Shown here: positions 1 through 8,665 of the stretch, piece after piece
How positions within the stretch are numbered: the stretch's first letter is position 1
How the letters are laid out: each line of letters opens with the position of its first letter
Assembly: GCF_014268275.3 (NCBI RefSeq)
Contig: NZ_CP077084.1
Span: forward strand, 1,984,001 to 2,048,000
Source: Pseudomonas tritici
Lineage (GTDB): Bacteria > Pseudomonadota > Gammaproteobacteria > Pseudomonadales > Pseudomonadaceae
DNA: 64,000 nucleotides
Direction of reading: 5' to 3'
Translations under genes and position numbers: made by a program
The notes under the pieces: model-generated
What the model was told of the DNA's origin: nothing
Databases searched by the model: none
What the model saw: only the letters and a program-made list of their open reading frames with translations

Positions 1-341
1 GTGCGTGAGGCGCTTTTGACTTCCAGTTGCCAGTGATCGAAGTCGCACTTTTCGAACAGCTCCTCCAGGCGCGGGATCGGGCACGGCTGAATCCAGCCCG
101 GGCCGCCTTTGCGCGCATCCATCTTCACCAGGTCCGCCGCCGAATACTCGACGACCTTGCCACGCCGGTCGGCGGTGCGTTTGAGGGTCGGGTCGTGGAT
201 GACCATCAACTCGCCGTCCATGGACAGGTGCAAGTCCAGTTCGCAACGGCGTACGCCGTGCTTGAGGCACTCCTGAAAGCTGGTCAGGGTGTTTTCCGGT
301 GCTTCGCCTTTGGCACCGCGATGGCCGTAGATCAGGGTCAC
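1..341 (-). CDS. Glycerophosphodiester phosphodiesterase, 3'-truncated by the window edge
   Basis: This is the first 113 codons of a GDPD-family enzyme, which hydrolyses glycerophosphodiesters to glycerol-3-phosphate and an alcohol. Visible motifs are the N-terminal YGHRGAKGEAPENT (family HRG…PENT with catalytic His), CELDLHLSMDG (ELD metal ligands) and VIHDPTLKRTD (HD…RT), all in the order expected for a TIM-barrel GDPD. The start is a GTG preceded by AAGGAG with 5-nt spacing. No signal peptide is seen, so it resembles cytoplasmic UgpQ-type enzymes. The C-terminal half lies outside the window, so intactness cannot be judged. Family is confident; substrate is unknown. Confidence 0.88.
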   Translation of the reverse strand, partial: MTLIYGHRGAKGEAPENTLTSFQECLKHGVRRCELDLHLSMDGELMVIHDPTLKRTADRRGKVVEYSAADLVKMDARKGGPGWIQPCPIPRLEELFEKCDFDHWQLEVKSASR

Positions 342-385
342 AGTTGCTCCTTCGCGCCAGGATGACTGGCGTAGTGAATACAAAT

Positions 386-964
386 TCAGATGTCGTCGCT
401 TTGTTCCCGCGCCAGGCGCCGTTCCTGGGCCTGTTTCTGCAGGATGTAGCGCGCCAGCAGTTGGCGTTGGGCATCGGTCATGGATTCGAATTCCGTGCCG
501 ACGTCAAAGCCATCGCCTTTGGGATCGCAATGGGTGACCCGCGCGCGCAGCAGCAAGCCGAGCGCCTGGGGCATCAGCACCAGTTTGACCGCGAGGTGTG
601 CGTCAGTCGCCAGGGGAGTGGGGTGTTGGAAGTCGATACCGCCTTCGGAAATGATCACCGGTTGCGGTGCGCCGACCTCATCCAGCAGGCCGCGCGCCAT
701 GATCTGGCTGAGCAGGTCCACGCGTTTGTTCTGCACGCGGAGGAAGGCGGCGAGGGTGCGATCCTTCTCGCTGAGCTGACGCAACAGGTGCTGGGCTTCG
801 AATTCACTCAGGTGCAACTCGCTGAGCAGGTTGAACAGCGGCGAATCATCCAGCAACACTTCCTTGCTCGCCGCTTCGGGGGCAGACAGGCTTTTGATTT
901 GGAGTGCGATCATGTCGTCGATACGGTAGTATTCGCGGCGCTCTTCTTCATCTAATGTCGACAT
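386..964 (-). CDS. PilZ domain protein (YcgR-like layout)
   Basis: A 192-aa soluble protein with a C-terminal PilZ domain, the fold that binds cyclic di-GMP. It begins MSTLDEEERREYYRIDD. The RxxxR-type element (REYYR, about residues 10–14) sits near the N terminus rather than just before the second motif. The usual (D/N)xSxxG motif appears only as IISEGGIDF around residue 110, with the acidic residue replaced, so c-di-GMP binding is uncertain. The middle is helical and Leu-rich. It lies upstream of and divergent from lolC. Alternative: a PilZ-like protein that signals without the ligand. Confidence 0.8.
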   Translation of the reverse strand: MSTLDEEERREYYRIDDMIALQIKSLSAPEAASKEVLLDDSPLFNLLSELHLSEFEAQHLLRQLSEKDRTLAAFLRVQNKRVDLLSQIMARGLLDEVGAPQPVIISEGGIDFQHPTPLATDAHLAVKLVLMPQALGLLLRARVTHCDPKGDGFDVGTEFESMTDAQRQLLARYILQKQAQERRLAREQSDDI

Positions 965-1058
965 GGCGAACCCCAGGTAACGGTAATGGTCTGAGTGTAA
1001 AGCTGCTTACCAGACCCCGCCACCGGGACGTCTTCTTTTCCTCCGAACAAGCCCCGAC

Positions 1059-2309
1059 ATGTTCAGACCTCTCTTCGTATTTATCGGCACGCGTTATACC
1101 CGTGCAAAGCGTCGCAATCATTTTGTGTCGTTCATTTCCCTAACCTCGATGATCGGGCTCGCCTTGGGCGTGGTCGTGATGATCGTGGTGCTTTCGGTGA
1201 TGAACGGCTTCGATCATGAGATGCGCACCCGCGTGCTGGGCATGGTGCCCCACGCGACCATTGAGGGCGATGCGCCCATCAGTGACTGGCAAAGCCTGGC
1301 CGACAAGGTCAAGCAGAACCCCAAGGTACTGGCCGTTGCGCCGTTTACCCAGATGCAGGGGTTGCTGACCAACGACGGCAAGGTGCAGAAGATCCTGCTC
1401 AATGCCATCGATCCGACCCAGGAACGCAACGTCTCGATCATCGACAAGTTCATGCTGCAGGGCAAACTCGATGACTTGGCGCCGGGCAGCTTTGGCATCG
1501 TGATCGGCGACAAGGCAGCGGCCAAGCTCGGCGTGGGCCTCGGCGACAAGCTGACCTTCGTCGCGCCGGAAGTCACCGTGACCCCGGCCGGCATGTTTCC
1601 GCGCATGAAGCGCTTTACCGTGGTGGGCACCTTCCACGTGGGTGCCGGCGAGATCGACGGCTACCTCGGCCTGACCAACCTCACCGACCTGGCTCGCCTG
1701 CATCGCTGGCAGCCGGACCAGGTGCAGGGCTTGCGCCTGAAGTTCAACGACCTGTTCGACGCGCCGCGCGGTGCCTGGGAAATCGCCCAGCATTTGGGTG
1801 AGAGCCAATACTACGCCCGCGACTGGACCCGTACCCACGGCAACCTGTACCAGGCCATCCGCATGGAAAAAGCCATGATCGGCCTGCTGTTGCTGCTGAT
1901 CGTCGCCGTGGCGGCCTTCAATATCATCTCCACGCTGGTGATGGTGGTGAATGACAAGAAGGGCGATATCGCCATCCTGCGCACGCTTGGCGCCACGCCG
2001 GGGCAGATCATGGCGATCTTCATGGTGCAAGGCACGGTGATTGGCGTGGTCGGCACCTTGATCGGCACCGCCGTCGGGATTCTGGCTGCGTTGAATGTGA
2101 GCGCTGCCATTGCCGCACTGGAAAACGTGCTCGGCCACAAGTTTCTCAACGCTGACGTCTACTTCATCGACTACTTGCCGTCCCAGGTGCAGACCCAGGA
2201 CGTGTTGATGGTGGGCGGCGCTGCGTTGGTCCTGAGTTTCCTTGCCACCCTGTATCCAGCCTGGCGCGCGGCACGTACCCAGCCAGCACAGGCCTTACGT
2301 TATGAGTGA
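1059..2309 (+). CDS. lolC: Lipoprotein-releasing ABC transporter permease LolC
   Basis: A 416-aa inner-membrane permease of the LolC/LolE family, which extracts outer-membrane lipoproteins from the inner membrane and passes them to LolA. An N-terminal membrane segment follows [19 protein letters not shown] large periplasmic domain follows (about residues 50–265). Three C-terminal segments include [15 protein letters not shown] and the FtsX-type stretch [16 protein letters not shown]. The gene is the first of three (this permease, the LolD ATPase, a second permease), and its end overlaps lolD by 8 nt. It shares most of its architecture and many exact stretches with the gene at 3061, so which is LolC and which LolE rests on gene order. 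Confidence 0.92.
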   Translation: MFRPLFVFIGTRYTRAKRRNHFVSFISLTSMIGLALGVVVMIVVLSVMNGFDHEMRTRVLGMVPHATIEGDAPISDWQSLADKVKQNPKVLAVAPFTQMQGLLTNDGKVQKILLNAIDPTQERNVSIIDKFMLQGKLDDLAPGSFGIVIGDKAAAKLGVGLGDKLTFVAPEVTVTPAGMFPRMKRFTVVGTFHVGAGEIDGYLGLTNLTDLARLHRWQPDQVQGLRLKFNDLFDAPRGAWEIAQHLGESQYYARDWTRTHGNLYQAIRMEKAMIGLLLLLIVAVAAFNIISTLVMVVNDKKGDIAILRTLGATPGQIMAIFMVQGTVIGVVGTLIGTAVGILAALNVSAAIAALENVLGHKFLNADVYFIDYLPSQVQTQDVLMVGGAALVLSFLATLYPAWRAARTQPAQALRYE

Positions 2310-3000
2310 ATCGGGCATGAGTGAAAAAGCAATCCTGAGCTGCCGGAACCTGGGCAAATCCTACGAGGAGGGCCCGGAATCGGTAGTCGTGTTGTCCAAC
2401 CTGCAACTTGAGCTGCACCCCGGCGAGCGCGTGGCGATCGTCGGCAGTTCGGGTTCCGGTAAAAGTACCTTGTTGAACCTGCTGGGCGGGCTCGATACGC
2501 CGTCCCAGGGCAGCGTGTGGCTGGCCGGCGAAGAGTTGTCGGCCCTCGGTGAAAAGGCCCGTGGGCAACTGCGCAACCGTTCGCTCGGTTTTGTGTACCA
2601 GTTCCACCACCTGTTGCCGGAATTCACTGCGCTGGAAAACGTGTGCATGCCGCTGCTGATCGGCAAGACCGCGATCCCGGAAGCCCGCCAGCGCGCCAAG
2701 GCCTTGCTGGAGCGCGTCGGCCTCGGCCATCGCCTGGAGCACAAACCGGCCGAACTGTCCGGCGGCGAGCGCCAGCGTGTGGCGATTGCCCGTGCCCTGG
2801 TGAACAACCCGGGCCTGGTGATGCTCGACGAGCCCACCGGCAACCTCGACTCCCACACTGCCCAAGGCATCAAGGATTTGATGCTGGAACTGAGCACCCA
2901 GATGCGCACCGCGTTCCTCGTGGTGACCCATGACATGAGCATGGCCCGGCAGATGGACCGCGTGTTGCACCTGCAGGAAGGTCATCTGGTCGCCATCTGA
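2302..3000 (+). CDS. lolD: Lipoprotein-releasing ABC transporter ATPase LolD
   Basis: A 232-aa ATPase that powers the LolCDE complex. Walker A is GSSGSGKST (about residues 49–57), the Q-loop region is [11 protein letters not shown], the signature is [15 protein letters not shown] and Walker B is [12 protein letters not shown], followed by the switch-histidine stretch VVTHDMS. The start at 2302 ([12 protein letters not shown]) overlaps the lolC stop and implies translational coupling; an in-frame ATG at 2317 is an alternative. Upstream in-frame codons lie inside lolC and are not needed. Length is normal for the MacB/LolD branch. Confidence 0.93.
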   Translation: MSESGMSEKAILSCRNLGKSYEEGPESVVVLSNLQLELHPGERVAIVGSSGSGKSTLLNLLGGLDTPSQGSVWLAGEELSALGEKARGQLRNRSLGFVYQFHHLLPEFTALENVCMPLLIGKTAIPEARQRAKALLERVGLGHRLEHKPAELSGGERQRVAIARALVNNPGLVMLDEPTGNLDSHTAQGIKDLMLELSTQMRTAFLVVTHDMSMARQMDRVLHLQEGHLVAI

Positions 3001-3009
3001 CCCGTTTCA

Positions 3010-3039
3010 AGCCCGGCGCCTTAAGCGCTGGGCTTTTTC
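3010..3039 (+). terminator. Intrinsic-terminator-like hairpin between lolD and lolE
   Basis: The arms agcccggcgc and gcgctgggct (one G·T pair) flank a short loop and are followed by tttttc. It sits 10 nt after the lolD stop and 22 nt before the lolE start, inside what is normally one transcription unit. Confidence 0.6.
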
Positions 3040-3060
3040 ATTTTTCAACGGTGCCCACGA

Positions 3061-4305
3061 ATGTTCAGACCGTTATCGATTTTCATCGGCACGCGCTATA
3101 CCCGCGCCAAGCGCCGCAACCGTTTTGTCTCGTTTATCTCGATGACCTCGATGATCGGCCTCGCCCTGGGCGTATTGGCGATGATCGTGGTGCTGTCGGT
3201 GATGAACGGCTTCCAGCGCGAAATGAGCTCGCGCATCCTCGGCATGGTGCCTCACGCCACCATCGTCGGTGTGAACCCGATTGACGATTGGCAGCCAGTG
3301 GCCGCCGCCGCGATGAAGAATCCGGAAGTGACTGCTGCAGTACCCTTCACGCAGATGGACGGCATGTTCTCCTACAAGGGCGCGATGCAGCCGATCGAGA
3401 TCAGCGGCGTCGACCCGGCCCAGGAAGGCAAGGTGTCGATCGTGGCCCAGCACATTGTGCGCGGCAAACTGGATGACCTGAAGCCCGGTGAGTTCGGCGT
3501 GGTAGTCGGCGAAATCACCGCCCGGCGCTTTCGCTTGAATGTGGGCGACAAGCTGACCCTGATCGTGCCGGAAATCAGCACCGCACCGGGTGGCATCACC
3601 CCGCGTATGCAGCGCTTGAACGTTGTGGGCATCTTCAAGGTCGGCGCCGAGCTGGATGGTTCGATGGCCTTGATCCACATGGCCGACGCCGCGGAAATTC
3701 AACATTGGCAGCCGAACCAGGTACAGAGCGTGCGCCTGGCGGTGAAAGACCTGTATGCGGCGCCAAAAGTCTCGGCGGATATCGCCGCCAGCCTGGGCGC
3801 GGGCTATAAGCCTGATGACTGGACGCACACCCAAGGCAGCCTGTTCAGCGCAATGAAAATGGAAAAGACCATGATCGGCCTGCTGTTGCTGATGATCGTC
3901 GCCGTGGCGGCGTTCAACATCATTGCGACCTTGATCATGGTGGTGAACGACAAAGGCGCGGACATTGCGATCCTGCGCACCATCGGCGCCACGCCACGGC
4001 AGATCATGGCGATCTTCATGGTGCAGGGCACGGTGATCGGTATCGTCGGCACCTTGATCGGTGGTGTGCTGGGCGTGATTGCGGCGCTGAACGTGAGTGA
4101 GCTGGTGGGCTGGGTCGAGCGGGTGACCGGGCAGCATATCTTCAGTTCGGATGTGTACTTTGTCAGCAACTTGCCTTCGGAGCTGCAAGGTGGGGATGTG
4201 CTGCTGATTTGCACGGCGGGGTTTGTGTTGAGCTTTTTGGCGACGCTGTATCCGGCGTATCGGGCGGCGAAGATTGAGCCGGCGCATGCGCTGAGGTATT
4301 CCTAA
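3061..4305 (+). CDS. lolE: Lipoprotein-releasing ABC transporter permease LolE
   Basis: A 414-aa second LolC/E-type permease, partner of LolD. It has the same layout as LolC: an N-terminal [18 protein letters not shown] stretch and first membrane segment, a periplasmic domain, then [34 protein letters not shown] and a final segment ending in YPAYRAAKIEPAHALRYS. The two genes are clear paralogues with near-identical ends and a more divergent periplasmic domain, as expected for LolC/LolE heterodimers. A hairpin with a T run lies just upstream (3010–3039), so this gene may be partly uncoupled from lolCD. A REP palindrome follows it. Confidence 0.9.
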   Translation: MFRPLSIFIGTRYTRAKRRNRFVSFISMTSMIGLALGVLAMIVVLSVMNGFQREMSSRILGMVPHATIVGVNPIDDWQPVAAAAMKNPEVTAAVPFTQMDGMFSYKGAMQPIEISGVDPAQEGKVSIVAQHIVRGKLDDLKPGEFGVVVGEITARRFRLNVGDKLTLIVPEISTAPGGITPRMQRLNVVGIFKVGAELDGSMALIHMADAAEIQHWQPNQVQSVRLAVKDLYAAPKVSADIAASLGAGYKPDDWTHTQGSLFSAMKMEKTMIGLLLLMIVAVAAFNIIATLIMVVNDKGADIAILRTIGATPRQIMAIFMVQGTVIGIVGTLIGGVLGVIAALNVSELVGWVERVTGQHIFSSDVYFVSNLPSELQGGDVLLICTAGFVLSFLATLYPAYRAAKIEPAHALRYS

Positions 4306-4317
4306 GCCTTTAGACCG

Positions 4318-4388
4318 CTATCGCAGGCGAGCCAGCTCCCACATTTGGAATGCATTTCAAAATGTGGGAGTTGGCTTGCCTGCGATAG
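4318..4388. repeat. REP-type palindrome pair
   Basis: Two inverted copies of the genus repeat (ctatcgcaggcgagccagct … agttggcttgcctgcgatag) form a roughly 70-bp imperfect hairpin between the convergent lolE and the sensor kinase gene. The same word recurs at 8167, 12479, 13680 and 57564. Confidence 0.85.
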
Positions 4389-4405
4389 GGCCGGCCCAGC
4401 TTGCA

Positions 4406-5752
4406 TCAATCCCCCTTGGGCAACTCAATCACAAACCGCGTCAACCCGGCCTCAGACTCACAAAAAATCCTCCCCCCATGTGCCCGCACGATCGATTGGG
4501 TAATCGCCAACCCTAGCCCCGCATGCTCGCTGCTGCCCTCGTGCCGTGCCGGATCCGCCCGATAGAAGCGGTCAAACAACTTCGGTAACAGCTCCGGTGG
4601 AACGCCTTCCCCGGTGTTCTCAACCGTCAACCTCACGCCATCCGTCATCCGTACCCGTACTTCGCCACCCGCTGGCGTAAACCGCAGCGCGTTATCCAGC
4701 AAGTTCGACAGGGCGCGACGCAACATGCCGCGATCACCCAGCGTATGGGCAGTACCTTCGCGAATCAGGCTGACTTGGGCGTCTTCCGCCAGCAACGCGA
4801 AAAACTCAAGCAAAGCATCCACTTCATCTGCCAGCGCCAAAGGCTCGCGTTTGGGCATGAGCAAGCCATGATCCGCTTTGGCCAGGTACAGCATGTCGTT
4901 TACCAGCTGCGCCATCCATTGCAGCTCTTCCAGGTTGCTGTGCAGCGCCTCGCGGTAATCCTCCAGCGGGCGCGGCTGGGTCAGGATGACTTGGGTATGG
5001 GTCAGCAGGTTCGACAGCGGCGTACGCAGTTCATGGGCGATATCGGCGGAGAACGCTGAGAGACGCTGGAACGCATCGTCCAGTCGACCCAGCATGGCGT
5101 TGAAGGCCTGGGCCAGTTCGGCCAGTTCCACCGGCATGTGTTGCTGGGGCAGGCGCTGGGTCAGGGAGTGCGCGGACACACCTGCGGCCACTTCACCCAT
5201 GCGTCGCAACGGCCGCAACCCACTGCGCGCGGCCCAGGCGCCGAGCAGGGCGGTGGCCAGGGCCGACAGGCCGACGGTGAGCCAGATCAGGTGCTGCATG
5301 CGCTGCAGGAAATGCTGGTGGTGGGTGATGTCGAGCATCAGCGTCAGTTGGGGGGAGTCGGGTGGGTCTGCCCTCAGCGGTGCGTTGTACACCCGATAGT
5401 CGGTGCCGGCATTTTGCAGGCTGTGCAGGCCGGGCGCGTCGGGCAAGCTCACGCCTGGCGCATCGTCCAGCCAGCGCTGGCCGGCGGCGGTGATGCGCAG
5501 CCTCAGCTCGGGCTGGCGATTGAGTTCGGCGCGCAGTTGCGCTTCATGTCTGGCGAATGCGTCTGGCGAATCGACACCCTGCAAGGTGCTGCGCAGCGCC
5601 ACCAGTTGGCTGTCGAGCTGTTGCTGGTCCAACTCAATGAAGTGCGCCTCGCTGGCGTGGTTGAACAGTACGCCGGCGATCAGCGACACCACCGCCGTGC
5701 AGGCGGCAAACAGCAGCGCCAGGCGGCTGGCCAGGGACAGGCGCTTGATCAA
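4406..5752 (-). CDS. Heavy-metal sensor histidine kinase (CusS/CopS type)
   Basis: A 448-aa inner-membrane sensor kinase. It has a first membrane segment (about residues 10–30), a periplasmic domain of about 120 residues, a second segment (about 150–172), a HAMP linker, a phosphoacceptor box with His in [16 protein letters not shown] (about residue 240), an N-box LLDNALRF and G-boxes NTGEGVPPE and GLGLAITQS. The gene overlaps the upstream response-regulator gene by 4 nt, as in cusRS/copRS pairs. Immediate neighbours (a metal-type regulator and a divergent cupredoxin) point to copper, but silver or another metal is possible. Confidence 0.88.
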   Translation of the reverse strand: MIKRLSLASRLALLFAACTAVVSLIAGVLFNHASEAHFIELDQQQLDSQLVALRSTLQGVDSPDAFARHEAQLRAELNRQPELRLRITAAGQRWLDDAPGVSLPDAPGLHSLQNAGTDYRVYNAPLRADPPDSPQLTLMLDITHHQHFLQRMQHLIWLTVGLSALATALLGAWAARSGLRPLRRMGEVAAGVSAHSLTQRLPQQHMPVELAELAQAFNAMLGRLDDAFQRLSAFSADIAHELRTPLSNLLTHTQVILTQPRPLEDYREALHSNLEELQWMAQLVNDMLYLAKADHGLLMPKREPLALADEVDALLEFFALLAEDAQVSLIREGTAHTLGDRGMLRRALSNLLDNALRFTPAGGEVRVRMTDGVRLTVENTGEGVPPELLPKLFDRFYRADPARHEGSSEHAGLGLAITQSIVRAHGGRIFCESEAGLTRFVIELPKGD

Positions 5753-6429
5753 TTGGCGCGCTCCTCCAGCACGTAACCCATGCCGCGTACGGTGTGGATC
5801 AGTTTGGTGGGGAAGTTATCGTCGACTTTCAGGCGCAGGCGGCGGATCGCTACTTCGATGATGTTGGTGTCACTGTCGAAATTCATGTCCCAGACCTGGG
5901 AGGCGATCAGCGATTTGGGCAGCACTTCGCCCTGGCGGCGCAGCAGCAGTTCCAACAGGGAGAATTCCTTGGCCGTCAGGTCGATGCGCTGGCCGTGCCG
6001 TTCGACGCGACGGCGGATCAGGTCCAGGCGCAGGTCGGCCAGTTGCAGTGCGGTTTCCTGAGGCGAGCTGCTGCCACGGCGCAACAGGCTGCGTACGCGG
6101 GCCAGCAGTTCGGAAAAGGCGAAGGGCTTGACCAGGTAATCGTCGGCGCCCAGCTCAAGACCGTGCACTCGGTCTTCCACCGCGTCGCGGGCGGTGAGGA
6201 ACAGCACCGGGATGTCCAGGCCGGCGCTGCGCACGGCTTGGAGGATTTGCCAGCCATCACGGCCGGGCAGCATCACGTCGAGGATCAGCAAGTCGTAGTC
6301 GCCGGTCAGTGCCAGGTGCTGGCCGCTGGTACCGTCGGCCACCAATTCGGTTGTAAAGCCCGCCTCGGCCAGGCCCTGGCGCAGATACTGGCCGGTTTTG
6401 GGTTGGTCTTCGACGATCAGCAGTTTCAT
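5749..6429 (-). CDS. Heavy-metal response regulator (CusR/CopR type)
   Basis: A 226-aa OmpR/PhoB-family regulator. The receiver has acidic residues ED at 7–8, the phosphoacceptor D51 in [10 protein letters not shown] and the conserved K in [10 protein letters not shown]. The C-terminal winged helix has the typical [16 protein letters not shown] and VRGMGYVLE stretches. The start used is [14 protein letters not shown]; 226–227 aa is the usual length of the heavy-metal subfamily. It forms a divergent pair with the cupredoxin gene at 6585. A TGACAA-AG-TTGTAA dyad lies between them and is a plausible binding site. Confidence 0.9.
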   Translation of the reverse strand: MKLLIVEDQPKTGQYLRQGLAEAGFTTELVADGTSGQHLALTGDYDLLILDVMLPGRDGWQILQAVRSAGLDIPVLFLTARDAVEDRVHGLELGADDYLVKPFAFSELLARVRSLLRRGSSSPQETALQLADLRLDLIRRRVERHGQRIDLTAKEFSLLELLLRRQGEVLPKSLIASQVWDMNFDSDTNIIEVAIRRLRLKVDDNFPTKLIHTVRGMGYVLEERAN

Positions 6430-6493
6430 GGGCGGCTCTTGGCAACGGTTCACGACGGCTTTATACCTTGGGTGCCAGGGCAGGGGGCCAAGC

Positions 6494-6507
6494 TGACAAA
6501 GTTGTAA
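6494..6507. promoter_or_regulatory. Candidate metal-regulator box between copRS-like operon and cupredoxin gene
   Basis: The dyad TGACAA-AG-TTGTAA lies in the 155-bp divergent intergenic region. CusR/CopR-family regulators are known to bind dyads of the form TGACAAnnTTGTCA; this site differs by one base. It could serve both promoters. Function is inferred. Confidence 0.5.
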
Positions 6508-6584
6508 TCTAGCAGTCAGCTGGCTGGCAGCGGCGTCATCTTAGAGTGCTGCCCAAGCTCGTTGCACATTTTTGGAGAATAGAC

Positions 6585-7097
6585 ATGGCGTTGCGTACAC
6601 CCCTGTTGTTGGCGGGTTGCCTGCTGGCGTTGAGTTTCGATGCGGTGGCTGATGCGCCGCACGCCTATGCGTTCGGCCAGGCAGCCCCTGCGAGCAAAGC
6701 CACTCGCACCGTGGAAGTGACGCTGCAGGACATTTCCTTTTCGCCCAAGTCCATTGACGTAAAAGCCGGTGAGACGGTGCGCTTTGTACTGGTCAACAAG
6801 GGCCAGTTGCTCCACGAATTCAACCTGGACGATGCAGCGATGCATGCCGAGCATCAGAAGGAAATGTTACAGATGCAGGCCAGTGGCATGCTCACCGCCA
6901 CCGGTATGGGCGAAATGGACCACAGCGCCATGGGCCATGGCGCGATGAAGCACGATGACCCCAATAGCGTATTGGTTGAACCCGGTAAAACTGCGGAGCT
7001 GACTTGGACGTTCACCAAAGCCACGGGCCTGGAGTTTGCCTGCAACCTGCCGGGGCATTATCAAGCGGGGATGGTCGGCAAGCTTAACGTCAACTAA
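6585..7097 (+). CDS. Secreted cupredoxin-domain copper protein
   Basis: A 170-aa protein with a Sec signal peptide (RTPLLLAGCLLALSFDAVADA) followed by a plastocyanin/azurin-like domain. Visible elements are VTLQDISFSPKSIDVKAGETV, LLHEFNLDD (first His ligand region) and a C-terminal EFACNLPGHYQAGMVGKL carrying the Cys…His…Met ligand set of type-1 copper sites. An inserted Met/His-rich stretch (MGEMDHSAMGHGAMKHDD, about residues 111–128) looks like an extra copper-binding segment. The RBS GGAG lies at 6574–6577. Divergence from a CopRS-type system supports a periplasmic copper-handling role. Confidence 0.85.
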   Translation: MALRTPLLLAGCLLALSFDAVADAPHAYAFGQAAPASKATRTVEVTLQDISFSPKSIDVKAGETVRFVLVNKGQLLHEFNLDDAAMHAEHQKEMLQMQASGMLTATGMGEMDHSAMGHGAMKHDDPNSVLVEPGKTAELTWTFTKATGLEFACNLPGHYQAGMVGKLNVN

Positions 7098-7150
7098 TTC
7101 GCAGATGGCGTCTTTAAGCTGGTCGGGTGAAGAGCTTGCCTGAGCTTTGC

Positions 7151-7239
7151 GTAGCAGCTGTCGAGCCTTGGCGAGGCTGCGTTTGCGGAGTTTCAGGCGC
7201 ACCGCTGACGCAGCCTCGCCAAGGCTCGACAGCTGCTAC
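7151..7239. repeat. Perfect 32-bp inverted repeat
   Basis: Arms at 7151–7182 and 7208–7239 (beginning gtagcagctgtcgagccttg) are exact reverse complements separated by 25 nt. The sequence is unrelated to the tgtgggagctggct REP class seen elsewhere in the window. It lies between the cupredoxin gene and queF. Confidence 0.85.
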
Positions 7240-7320
7240 GGGGCGGGGCGGTGCTGTGTTTCTTAAGGGTAGGAGCAAAGGCTGGTAGACTGGCGCGGTT
7301 TATTTAGCCAGGTTTCCGCC

Positions 7321-8151
7321 ATGCATCCCGCAGCCGAACATTCGCCGCTGGGCAAGTCCAGTGAATACATCTCCACCTATACACCTTCGTTGTTGTTCCC
7401 GATCCCGCGCGCGGCCAAATGGGCCGAGCTGGGCCTGAGCGCCGAGACCTTGCCTTACAAGGGCGTGGATTTCTGGAACTGCTTCGAACTGTCCTGGCTG
7501 CTGCCGTCCGGCAAGCCGGTGGTGGCCATCGGTGAATTCAGCATTCCGGCCGATTCGCCGAACATCATCGAGTCCAAGTCGTTCAAGCTGTACCTCAACT
7601 CGTTGAATCAGACCGCGTTCGCCGATACGGCCAGCCTTGAAGCGACCCTGCGTACCGACCTCAGCGCAGCCGCAGGTAAACCTGTGAGCGTGCGCATCCG
7701 CAGCTTGGCCGAAATCGAGGCTGAAGGCGTGATGGCGTTGCCGGGTGTGTGCATTGATGAGCTGGATATCAGCGTCAGCAACTACGAGCACCCCCGTCCG
7801 GAATTGCTGCGTTGCGATGATTCGCGCACGGTGGAGGAGAGCGTGCACAGCCATCTACTCAAATCCAACTGCCCGGTGACCAGCCAGCCTGACTGGGGCA
7901 GTGTGGTGGTGGAGTACCGTGGCTCGGCGCTGGATCACGCCAGTCTGCTGGAATACCTCGTGAGCTTTCGCCAGCACTCGGACTTCCATGAGCAGTGTGT
8001 AGAGCGCATCTTTCTCGACCTGCAGCGTTTGCTCAAGCCTGAGAAGTTGACCGTATATGCGCGGTATGTGCGGCGTGGCGGGTTGGATATCAACCCGTAT
8101 CGCAGCACGGAAGAGGTGGCGTTCCAGAACGTGCGCCTGGCTCGTCAGTAG
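7321..8151 (+). CDS. queF: NADPH-dependent 7-cyano-7-deazaguanine reductase QueF
   Basis: A 276-aa cytosolic enzyme that reduces preQ0 to preQ1 in queuosine tRNA modification. It is the long, two-domain (tunnel-fold) QueF type. The N-terminal half carries the substrate/NADPH motif region [11 protein letters not shown]. The C-terminal half carries the catalytic Cys in [13 protein letters not shown] and the following Asp. The end, [15 protein letters not shown], is also typical. Length matches the Proteobacterial family. It is flanked by repeats on both sides, suggesting a single-gene unit. Confidence 0.95.
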   Translation: MHPAAEHSPLGKSSEYISTYTPSLLFPIPRAAKWAELGLSAETLPYKGVDFWNCFELSWLLPSGKPVVAIGEFSIPADSPNIIESKSFKLYLNSLNQTAFADTASLEATLRTDLSAAAGKPVSVRIRSLAEIEAEGVMALPGVCIDELDISVSNYEHPRPELLRCDDSRTVEESVHSHLLKSNCPVTSQPDWGSVVVEYRGSALDHASLLEYLVSFRQHSDFHEQCVERIFLDLQRLLKPEKLTVYARYVRRGGLDINPYRSTEEVAFQNVRLARQ

Positions 8152-8166
8152 CCTTCATATAAAGCA

Positions 8167-8259
8167 AATGTGGGAGCTGGCTGGCCTGCGATGGCGGTGT
8201 ATCAGTCGACTGAAGAATGACTGAGAGATCGCTATCGCAGGCCAGCCAGCTCCCACATT
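8167..8259. repeat. REP-type palindrome pair
   Basis: An inverted pair (aatgtgggagctggctggcc … ggccagccagctcccacatt) lies between the convergent queF and the DUF4404-like gene. The variable spacer is about 45 bp. Confidence 0.85.
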
Positions 8260-8287
8260 AGGTTCTGCGTTTGGCTTGGGGCAGGGA

Positions 8288-8554
8288 TCAGATCCCCATG
8301 TTGCCCAAGGTGATCATGATATTGCGCAAAGTCCCGGAAATGACCGGGTGTTCGGCGTCGAACTCGATAGCAGCTTGATTCACATCGTCAGAAATACTGG
8401 GTGTCTGTGTGGCCGGTTCCAGTTCAAGTTGTAATTCAAACTTGGCAATCAAGGCCTCCAGCGCTTCACGTTTCTCTTCCGACAGCGGCGGTTCCTGTTC
8501 CAACTGCCCGCGCAGGATCTCGACCTGTTCTTCCAGTTTTTTGCGATCAGGCAT
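8288..8554 (-). CDS. Small DUF4404-like protein
   Basis: An 88-aa protein starting MPDRKKLEEQVEILRGQLEQ. The first half is a predicted coiled coil rich in Glu, Leu and Lys; the C-terminal half has IEFDAEHPVISGTLRNIM. This combination is characteristic of the DUF4404 family found in Pseudomonas, of unknown function. There is no signal peptide and no membrane segment. Its upstream neighbour on the same strand is the HAD-like gene at 8666, with no obvious functional link. Confidence 0.75.
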   Translation of the reverse strand: MPDRKKLEEQVEILRGQLEQEPPLSEEKREALEALIAKFELQLELEPATQTPSISDDVNQAAIEFDAEHPVISGTLRNIMITLGNMGI

Positions 8555-8665
8555 GACATGTTTCCTTTTATTCGATAGGCACTGGCATAGACCGCGGCAC
8601 GCCGAGAAAGGTCTACGGGCTGACCTGTAGATTAATCCACCGGCGGCGACTGTGCATGATCCGTG

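Noticed and set aside
3073..4287. Long open frame antisense to lolE
   Set aside because: Same composition artefact; low-complexity His/Arg/Gln sequence, and no RBS or motif.
1059..4305. Duplicated permease genes taken as a possible assembly error
   Set aside because: The copies differ throughout their periplasmic domains and flank lolD, which is the normal LolC/LolE heterodimer arrangement.
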